A stretch of 64,000 nucleotides of DNA from assembly GCA_016201045.1 (NCBI GenBank), contig JACQDM010000007.1:1-64000 (forward strand), written 5' to 3'. The notes under the pieces are model-generated. The model ran no database searches. It saw only the letters and a program-made list of their open reading frames with translations, and was not told the origin of the DNA. A program made the position numbers and the translations under genes. Source of the DNA: Afipia sp. (GTDB taxonomy: Bacteria > Pseudomonadota > Alphaproteobacteria > Rhizobiales > Xanthobacteraceae). Of this stretch, positions 57,892 through 64,000 are shown one piece after another; the first letter of the stretch is position 1, and the number at the start of each line of letters is the position of its first letter.

Positions 57892-59409
57892 TCACACATT
57901 CCTGTGGGCATTGAGTCGCCGTTCGACGAACAGCGAATAGCGCGACATGCCAAAACAGAACACGAAGTAGATCATGCCGCAGAACGCAAAGCCGGTGAAC
58001 AGCGTGGTCGGCGTCGCCCAGTTCGGATCGGAAAACGCTGCGCGCAATTGTCCGAGAAGGTCGAAGATCGCAACGATCAATACAAGCGTCGTGTCCTTGA
58101 ACAGCGCGATGAAGCTGTTGACGAGGCCGGGAATGACGAGGCGCAGCGCCTGCGGCATCACGATCAGCCCGGTGGTTCGCCAGTAGGACAGCCCGAGAGC
58201 ATTGGCAGCTTCCGTCTGCCCGCGCGGGACGGCCTGAAGTCCGCCGCGAATGACCTCTGCGTTATACGAACCGGCGAACAGCGCCACGCCGATCAGTACG
58301 CGCACGAGATTGTCGATGGTGAAATTGCCGGGGAGAAACAGCGGCAGCATGTAGGTCGCGAAAAACAGCACCGTGATCAGCGGCACGCCGCGCCAGAATT
58401 CGATGAAGACGACGGAGAACAGACGGATCAAAGGAATCGTCGAGCGGCGTCCGAGCGCGAGCGCAATTCCGACCGGCATCGAGACGACGATGCCGGTGAC
58501 CGACACAACGAGGGTGACGAGCAACCCGCCCCATTGCCGCGTGTCAACGATGGGAAATCCACCGCGATCCAGACCCATTGCAGCGATGATGCCCGCAATG
58601 CCCACGAACGTGACCACTGACATCGCGAGCGAGCGCCATCCCGTTCGGACATGGCCGTTGATAATGAACAGCGCGATCGAGACGATCGCTGCGGTAATCA
58701 CGAAATCGGTCCAGAGCGGAGCGGCGCTTTGCTCAATCCGATCCCGCAGCCACAGCACCGGCTGGATCAGATAGGCGGCAGCAAAACCTAGCCATATGAT
58801 GACAGTCGCCACAGCATTGATCGCTGGCGAAAGCACGCTCGACGTTTGCCCCAAACGCGATAGCACGAAGCCGGCTTCGGCAATCAGATTGGCTGCAGCG
58901 GAGAGAAACTTCGCAAGCCAGCTAACTCCAAATCCCTGCAATCCTCCGCCATGCAGCAGAAAGAATGCGACGAAGGGGAACGCGACGAAAAACAGACCGG
59001 CATTCAGCACCTTTGCCGGAGCGCGCGGGATCAGGAGCGGCAGAAGCAACAGCGCGGCAATCGCGAATGTCAGGTTGACGCGCCAGCGCTCGCCGGCAGG
59101 ATAGAACCCGTAGACGAACTGATCGAACTTCGCTTGGATGAACGGCCAGCAAGCCCCGACGGTGTGGCCAACATTCTCGCGCAGGCACGCTGTGCGATCC
59201 ATTCCATTCCACACCGCATCGACGAATAGAAACTGGACCGAAGGCACGATGGTGAACCAGAGCAGCAGCGCGCTCGCAATCGTGAGCCCGATGTTGAACG
59301 GTGAACCGAACAGCCGCTCGCGCAGAAAGCCGACGACGCCCGTGGTCTTGACCGGCGCGCGGCGCGGCTCGGACATCGTGGGCCTGACAAAGGCGATCTG
59401 CTCCGTCAT
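57892..59409 (-). CDS. aapM: Amino-acid ABC permease AapM (enlarged)
   Basis: 505 residues. The ATG at 59409 forms an ATGA with the aapQ stop, supporting this start. The EAA-type loop is in GQTEAANALGLSYWRTTGLI and the permease domain occupies residues about 290-500. Between an N-terminal pair of hydrophobic segments and this domain lies an extra region (about residues 135-265) with further hydrophobic stretches (AINAVATVIIWLGFAAAYLI, FVITAAIVSIALFII). As I recall, characterised rhizobial AapM is near 385 residues, so this one carries about 120 additional residues. Confidence 0.9.
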   Translation of the reverse strand: MTEQIAFVRPTMSEPRRAPVKTTGVVGFLRERLFGSPFNIGLTIASALLLWFTIVPSVQFLFVDAVWNGMDRTACLRENVGHTVGACWPFIQAKFDQFVYGFYPAGERWRVNLTFAIAALLLLPLLIPRAPAKVLNAGLFFVAFPFVAFFLLHGGGLQGFGVSWLAKFLSAAANLIAEAGFVLSRLGQTSSVLSPAINAVATVIIWLGFAAAYLIQPVLWLRDRIEQSAAPLWTDFVITAAIVSIALFIINGHVRTGWRSLAMSVVTFVGIAGIIAAMGLDRGGFPIVDTRQWGGLLVTLVVSVTGIVVSMPVGIALALGRRSTIPLIRLFSVVFIEFWRGVPLITVLFFATYMLPLFLPGNFTIDNLVRVLIGVALFAGSYNAEVIRGGLQAVPRGQTEAANALGLSYWRTTGLIVMPQALRLVIPGLVNSFIALFKDTTLVLIVAIFDLLGQLRAAFSDPNWATPTTLFTGFAFCGMIYFVFCFGMSRYSLFVERRLNAHRNV

Positions 59410-60611
59410 GTGCCGAGACTCCGGCTCAGCCGCCATCCGTAGAAGCTCATCACCGCGCTGGTGAAGAGTGAAATCACGAGATAAACGCCCATTGTGATCG
59501 CGATGATCTCGACCGCCTGCCCTGTTTGGCTCAGCGCCGTTCCCGCGAACACCGACACCAGATCGGGATAACCGATAGCCACGGCCAATGACGAGTTCTT
59601 GGTCAGATTGAGATATTGATTGGTGAGCGGCGGCAGGATCACGCGCAGCGCCTGAGGAATGACGACGAGGCGCAACGTTTGGCCGCGCGACAGGCCAAGC
59701 GATGCGCCAGCCTCCATCTGACCCTTCGGGATCGCGAGAATTCCGGAGCGAACAATTTCGGCGATAAACGCGCCGGTATAGGTCGATAACGCAATCAACA
59801 GCGCCACGAACTCCGGCACGACGCGCGAACCGCCGGAGAAATTGAACCCCTTGAGTTCGGGCATTTCAAATCTGAAAGGTGCACCGAACAAAACGACTGT
59901 CATCAGCGGCAAGCCGAACAACATGGCGAGAACGTATGGCCAGATGTCCATCTTCTCGCCGAACTTGAACAAGCGATGACGCGCGTAAGCACTCATGGCC
60001 AGAGCGGCGATCACGCCCAGCACAACTGCTACGAGAAAAGTGCTAACACCCGGCTGCGCAATCGGTTTCGGAATGACGAGGCCGCGATTACTGATGAAGA
60101 TGGCGTTGAACAGCGAAATGCTCTGACGCGGCCCCGGCAGCGTTGCGAGCACTGCCAGATACCAGAACAGAATCTGAAACAGCAGCGGCAGGTTGCGGAT
60201 CAGTTCGACATAGCCGGTCGACACCTTCGACAACAGCCAGTTCGGCGAGAGCCGCCCCAGCGCGACAGCGAGGCCAATCGCGCTCGCGAACACAATGCCG
60301 ATCGCGGACACAACAAGAGTATTGACGAGGCCAACCAGAAAAACGCGGGTGTATGTGTCGCTTTCGGAATAAGGGATCAGCGCCTGACTGACGCCGAAGC
60401 CGGCGGTGTTGGACAGAAATCCGAAACCGGATGCAATGCGCTGCGCCTGAAGATTGGCACGCGCATTCGCGACAATCTCGTAGCCGATGCCGACGATCAG
60501 CAGCAGCAACAGGATCTGGACCAGCACGCCGCTCCAGCCCGCCTGCCCGCCGAGCGCATGCCGCAGCCTCGCAACCAGTCGAAGCGGCGGTGTGCGGGTT
60601 GCGGCGTCCAT
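59406..60611 (-). CDS. aapQ: Amino-acid ABC permease AapQ
   Basis: 401 residues with the usual AapQ layout: N-terminal membrane segment VLVQILLLLLIVGIGYEIVA, the permease domain from about residue 85, and the EAA-type loop GQMEAGASLGLSRGQTLRLV. It forms the membrane channel with AapM. Its ATG lies 7 bases downstream of aapJ. Confidence 0.94.
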   Translation of the reverse strand: MDAATRTPPLRLVARLRHALGGQAGWSGVLVQILLLLLIVGIGYEIVANARANLQAQRIASGFGFLSNTAGFGVSQALIPYSESDTYTRVFLVGLVNTLVVSAIGIVFASAIGLAVALGRLSPNWLLSKVSTGYVELIRNLPLLFQILFWYLAVLATLPGPRQSISLFNAIFISNRGLVIPKPIAQPGVSTFLVAVVLGVIAALAMSAYARHRLFKFGEKMDIWPYVLAMLFGLPLMTVVLFGAPFRFEMPELKGFNFSGGSRVVPEFVALLIALSTYTGAFIAEIVRSGILAIPKGQMEAGASLGLSRGQTLRLVVIPQALRVILPPLTNQYLNLTKNSSLAVAIGYPDLVSVFAGTALSQTGQAVEIIAITMGVYLVISLFTSAVMSFYGWRLSRSLGT

Positions 60612-60618
60612 GTCGCGG

Positions 60619-61665
60619 TCAGCGGATCGGCGGCGCGTATTGAATTCCGCCCTGGTTCCAGAGTTTGTTCAGCCCGCGCGCGATGCCGAGCTTGGAGCCG
60701 GCGCCGACATTGCGGTCGAACGACTCACCGTAGTTGCCGACGGCCTTGATGATTCGCCCGAACCAGTCTTTCGTGAGACCGAGCTGCTCACCGAGGTTGC
60801 CGTCCGATCCGAAAATGCGCTTCAATTCCGGCTTGGTCGACTGCGCCATCTCGTCGACGTTCTTCTGCGTGATCGCAAGTTCCTCGGCGTTGATCATCGC
60901 GAACAGGGTCCATTTGACGACATCGAACCATTGATCGTCGCCGTGCCGCACGACGGGACCGAGCGGTTCTTTCGAGATGACTTCGGGAAGCACGGCGTGG
61001 TCGTCGGGCGCCGCGAGTTTCAGACGTTCCGCGTAGAGCTGCGACACATCGGAGGTGAACACGTCGCAGCGGCCGGATTCGTAAGCCTTCACAGTTTCAT
61101 CCGCGCTCGCGAAGGCGATGATTTCGTACTTCATGTTGTTGGCCTTGAAGTAGTCCGCCAGATTCTGCTCGGTCGTCGTTCCGGTCTGCACGCAGATCGA
61201 TGCGCTGTTCAGCTCGAGCGCGGAATTGACCTTGAGCGATTTGCGCACGAGGAAACCCTGCCCGTCGTAATAGTTCACGCCGGCATAGTTCAGACCCAGC
61301 GATGTGTCGCGCGACAGCGTCCATGTCGAGTTGCGCGACAGCACATCGATTTCACCCGACTGAAGTGCGGTGAAACGGTCCTTCGCAGACAGCGGCACGA
61401 ACTTGATTTTGGTCGGGTCGTCGAAAATCGCCGCCGCAATCGCGCGGCACAGATCGACATCGAGGCCGGTCCACACACCCTTGTCGTCCGGCGACGAGAA
61501 CCCCGGCAGTCCCTGACTGACGCCGCACGATAGCGTGCCGCGGTCTTTGACCGCCTGAAGCGTTCCGCGTTCCTTCGGCTTGTCTTGAGGCTTGTCCTGA
61601 GATTGCGCGAACGCGCCATTCGTAACGAGGGCGGTGAACACAAAGGTGAGAATGACCCGTTTCAT
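60619..61665 (-). CDS. aapJ: Periplasmic L-amino-acid-binding protein AapJ
   Basis: 348 residues from ATG 61665, where the signal peptide MKRVILTFVFTALVTNGAFA begins; the frame upstream to 61815 is not supported. The mature protein shows the solute-binding type 3 pattern: RGTLSCGVSQGLPGFSSPDD, GVWTGLDVDLCRAIAAAIF and CVQTGTTTEQNLADYF. It captures amino acids for AapQMP. First gene of the operon, with a recognisable promoter in the region to metC. Confidence 0.95.
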   Translation of the reverse strand: MKRVILTFVFTALVTNGAFAQSQDKPQDKPKERGTLQAVKDRGTLSCGVSQGLPGFSSPDDKGVWTGLDVDLCRAIAAAIFDDPTKIKFVPLSAKDRFTALQSGEIDVLSRNSTWTLSRDTSLGLNYAGVNYYDGQGFLVRKSLKVNSALELNSASICVQTGTTTEQNLADYFKANNMKYEIIAFASADETVKAYESGRCDVFTSDVSQLYAERLKLAAPDDHAVLPEVISKEPLGPVVRHGDDQWFDVVKWTLFAMINAEELAITQKNVDEMAQSTKPELKRIFGSDGNLGEQLGLTKDWFGRIIKAVGNYGESFDRNVGAGSKLGIARGLNKLWNQGGIQYAPPIR

Positions 61666-61720
61666 GCTTTCGCCTTTCGAACGGACTGAATCGACAATTT
61701 CTGCTAAATATCTGGTTTGC

Positions 61721-61782
61721 ATAACAGAACGGTCCTCGCATCGGGTCAAGGGGTTGACCTTCGCGGATACCGCCAGCTTACT
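61721..61782. promoter_or_regulatory. Back-to-back promoter region aapJ/metC with palindrome
   Basis: A perfect dyad GGTCAA-GGGG-TTGACC lies at 61744-61759. Each arm is a good -35 (TTGACC). Leftward: a 17-base spacer then TGTTAT at 61726-61721 (4/6 to TATAAT), about 50 bases before aapJ. Rightward: a 17-base spacer then the weaker CTTACT at 61777-61782, about 40 bases before metC. Confidence 0.55.
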
Positions 61783-61824
61783 GCACACGACCTGTTGGAT
61801 ATTGGACCGCATCAAGACAAACGC

Positions 61825-63021
61825 ATGAGTTCATCAAAAGATCACGGACATACGGGGCCACTGAAGCCTCAGACCGAACTCGTTACGTCCGGCCGCGACA
61901 CAGTGGCGCAAAAAGGATTCATCAATCCGCCGGTCGTTCGCGGATCGACCGTCCTCTATCCGACGGCCGACGATCTGCATGCCCATCGCGGCGAGTTCCA
62001 GTACGGCCGCCACGGAACGCCCACCACCAAGGCGCTTCAGGATGCGTTGATGGCGCTGGAAGGTCCGAACTGCGCGGGCGTCGGGCTTGCACCGTCAGGC
62101 GTTGCGGCGATCACGACGGCGCTGATGGCGGTTCTCAAATCCGGCGATCATCTCCTCGTGATCGACAGCGCCTATCGGCCGACGCGAAACTTTTGTGACG
62201 GCTTTCTCAAACGCTACGGCGTCGAGACGACCTATTTCGATCCGCTGATCGGCGAGAAGATAGAAGAGCTGTTCAAGCAGAATACCCGCGCGGTCATCGT
62301 CGAGGCACCGGGGTCGCAGTCGTTCGAGATGCCGGACATTCCCGCCATCGCAGCCGTTGCACATCGCAAAGGTGCCTTGGTCATCGACGACAACACTTGG
62401 GCGACCCCGCTCTATCACCGCTCGCTCGATCAGGGCATCGATATCAGCATTCAGGCCGCGACCAAATATATCGGCGGCCATTCCGACATCATGTTCGGAA
62501 CGATCTCGGCGAACGCGAAAACCTGGCCGCAGATTGCCGAGGCGATCCGTCTGCTCGGCGTCTGTGCCGGACCGGACGACGTCTTTCTCGCGCTGCGCGG
62601 GTTGCGCACGCTTGCGGTTCGGCTCGCCCATCACCAGCAGTCGGCGCTTGAGATGGCCCGATGGTTTGTTGACCGGCCGGAAGTGCTGCGCGTCATTCAC
62701 CCTGCGCTCGAAAGCGATCCGGGTTACGCGATCTGGAAGCGCGATTTCACCGGCGCGACGGGACTGTTCAGCGTGGTGCTGAAGCCCGCGCCGAAAAAAG
62801 CCGTCGATGCCATGCTCGATGCGCTGACGCTGTTCGGCATGGGCTATTCGTGGGGCGGCTTCGAGAGCCTTGTCATTCCATTCGACTGTTCGTCATACCG
62901 GACGGCGACCAAATGGAATCCTGGCGGACCGGCACTTCGCTTTCACATCGGTCTTGAGAATATCGGCGACCTGAAGAATGACCTCGAACGCGGATTTGCG
63001 GCGCTGAAGGCTGCAAGCTGA
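61825..63021 (+). CDS. metC: Cystathionine beta-lyase
   Basis: 398 residues from ATG 61825; the frame extends to 61717 but the upstream part overlaps the promoter region. The Cys/Met-metabolism PLP fold is clear, with Lys214 in QAATKYIGGHSDIMFG and YGRHGTPTTKALQDA. It cleaves cystathionine to homocysteine, or degrades cysteine. It is divergent from aapJ; 5 bases separate its stop from the convergent LAB_N gene. Confidence 0.92.
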   Translation: MSSSKDHGHTGPLKPQTELVTSGRDTVAQKGFINPPVVRGSTVLYPTADDLHAHRGEFQYGRHGTPTTKALQDALMALEGPNCAGVGLAPSGVAAITTALMAVLKSGDHLLVIDSAYRPTRNFCDGFLKRYGVETTYFDPLIGEKIEELFKQNTRAVIVEAPGSQSFEMPDIPAIAAVAHRKGALVIDDNTWATPLYHRSLDQGIDISIQAATKYIGGHSDIMFGTISANAKTWPQIAEAIRLLGVCAGPDDVFLALRGLRTLAVRLAHHQQSALEMARWFVDRPEVLRVIHPALESDPGYAIWKRDFTGATGLFSVVLKPAPKKAVDAMLDALTLFGMGYSWGGFESLVIPFDCSSYRTATKWNPGGPALRFHIGLENIGDLKNDLERGFAALKAAS

Positions 63022-63026
63022 ATCGG

Positions 63027-63365
63027 TTAGCCGACGCTCTTCGAGCCCGATCCGCGATTTTTGACGATCAGCATGATGTTGCGGATGTAGATGATCGTCG
63101 CGAGGCTCTGCCCGACAATGATGACCGGCTCGCGCTTCGCGATACCGTATACGAGCGTCATCAATCCGCCGGCCATCGAGAAAAACCAGAACGCCATCGG
63201 CACAACGCTGTTGCCGGCCCGTTCGCTTGCGATCCACTGAACGAGAAAGCGCGCCGTGAATGCCAGCTGCGCGACAAGGCCAAAGGCCAGCCAGAAATCG
63301 AACTTCGCCACGAACACGTCGTACAGATAGTCGCTCATCATATGTCCAAACTGAATGAGCATCAT
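63027..63365 (-). CDS. LAB_N-domain small membrane protein
   Basis: 112 residues. The ATG at 63365 overlaps the upstream stop (ATGA); a second ATG follows 3 bases later. Three hydrophobic segments (FGLVAQLAFTARFLVQWIAS, VPMAFWFFSMAGGLMTLVYG, IIVGQSLATIIYIRNIMLIV) match the lipid-A-biosynthesis N-terminal (LAB_N) domain. It usually accompanies family-2 glycosyltransferases that build lipid-linked sugars, as here. Confidence 0.9.
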   Translation of the reverse strand: MMLIQFGHMMSDYLYDVFVAKFDFWLAFGLVAQLAFTARFLVQWIASERAGNSVVPMAFWFFSMAGGLMTLVYGIAKREPVIIVGQSLATIIYIRNIMLIVKNRGSGSKSVG

Positions 63366-64000
63366 TTTACCTCGGTTGCGGCCGGCGTCGGCTTCTTGCG
63401 GCGAATGAGCCACCACACGCCGAAGAGGTCCATGATTCCGATCCACAGCCGATCGAAGAATCCGTAGTTGGAAACGCCAGAATGTCTTGGGCGGTCGATG
63501 ACATCGACGTAGGCAATGTCATATCCCTCGCGGCGCACGAGCGCTGGCAGAAACCGATGCAGGCCGTCGAAATACGGCATCATCAGAAACACATCGCGAC
63601 GAAACGCCTTCAGGCCGCAGCCGGTGTCGCGGGTGCCATCGTGCAGGATCATGTTGCGGATGCCGTTGGCGGCGCGCGACTGGAATTTCTTGAAGCCGGT
63701 ATCCTTGCGTCCGACGCGCTGACCTGCCGCAAGGCCGACTCCATTGCCGCCCTTCTCGATCGCCGAGATCAGATCCGGCAGAAAGGCGGGATTGTTCTGG
63801 CCGTCGCCGTCGAGCGTCGCCACGATGGCGCCCCGCGCCGCGCGAACGCCGCTGCGCACGGCTGCAGACTGGCCCGACGATTTGGCGTGATCGATGCGGC
63901 GCAGATTTTTCCGCGCGTTCATTTCCGTCGCAAGGCGTGCCGGCGTGGAATCGGTCGAGCCGTCGTTGACGTAGATGATTTCATAGTTCCAGCGACTGTC
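63362..64000 (-). CDS. Family-2 glycosyltransferase, 5' part outside window
   Basis: The frame is open to the right edge. It reads EIIYVNDGSTDSTPARLATE before the ATG at 63922, so that ATG is internal; the start lies beyond 64000. Motifs are the nucleotide-sugar VNDGSTDST, the metal-binding TLDGDGQNNP, and DTGCGLKAF. A C-terminal membrane segment (FFDRLWIGIMDLFGVWWLIR) is visible. It resembles dolichyl/polyprenyl-phosphate mannosyl- or aminoarabinosyl-type transferases. It is coupled to the LAB_N gene. Confidence 0.9.
   Translation of the reverse strand, partial: DSRWNYEIIYVNDGSTDSTPARLATEMNARKNLRRIDHAKSSGQSAAVRSGVRAARGAIVATLDGDGQNNPAFLPDLISAIEKGGNGVGLAAGQRVGRKDTGFKKFQSRAANGIRNMILHDGTRDTGCGLKAFRRDVFLMMPYFDGLHRFLPALVRREGYDIAYVDVIDRPRHSGVSNYGFFDRLWIGIMDLFGVWWLIRRKKPTPAATEVK

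Noticed and set aside
57289..58620. 443-residue frame on the + strand
   Set aside because: Antisense to aapP and aapM, very rich in His, Asp and Arg, no domain.

Overview
The window looks like chromosomal DNA of an alphaproteobacterium, most likely Hyphomicrobiales and probably the Bradyrhizobium/Afipia/Rhodopseudomonas group. The grounds are the dusB-ntrB-ntrC-ntrY-ntrX-hfq-hflX order, a PIMT-like-tolC-popZ-valS block, an aapJQMP amino-acid importer, a fused IspDF enzyme, and a perfect FixK/FNR box. No species can be named from sequence alone. No phage, IS element or CRISPR array was seen. Both edges cut a gene: an autotransporter on the left and a family-2 glycosyltransferase on the right.

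Layout. 1-3960 is AT-richer than the rest and carries the C-terminal part of a repeat-containing autotransporter and a SPOR-domain envelope protein. 4.1-12.3 kb has rlpA, an epoxide-hydrolase-like gene on the opposite strand, then a tightly packed + strand run (D,D-carboxypeptidase, tmk, holB, metG, tatD, metallo-beta-lactamase-fold hydrolase). 12.3-18.3 kb has an acyl-CoA ligase, a nuclease, queC, mazG and an aldehyde dehydrogenase, with a bidirectional terminator between the last two. 18.4-28.6 kb is the Ntr nitrogen-regulation cluster read leftward, including a D-amino-acid aminotransferase. 28.8-38.9 kb has ispDF, a pncC/cinA-type gene, ratA-lipA, an alkyladenine glycosylase, valS, popZ, tolC and a PIMT-like gene.

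38.9-42.2 kb is the most accessory-looking part. It has unknown small secreted and membrane proteins, a 56-residue membrane protein, tRNA-Asn, tRNA-Cys, and between the tRNAs a three-gene operon (membrane protein, universal stress protein, cytochrome c) behind a perfect FixK/FNR box with a well-placed -10. This suggests induction under low oxygen. 42.3-52.5 kb has a DTW-domain protein and a four-gene RND efflux operon (outer-membrane lipoprotein, adaptor, two different RND permeases). Two large perfect palindromes lie between the two permease genes.

52.7-56 kb is a lipid-modification cassette (FAD oxidoreductase, DUF1365, CFA synthase) whose CFA gene has lost its central block and is frameshifted. 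56.1-64 kb has cysK, the aapJQMP amino-acid ABC importer, metC, and a LAB_N/glycosyltransferase pair. Most assignments rest on motifs read directly from the translations. Regulatory claims are inferences from sequence pattern and position.
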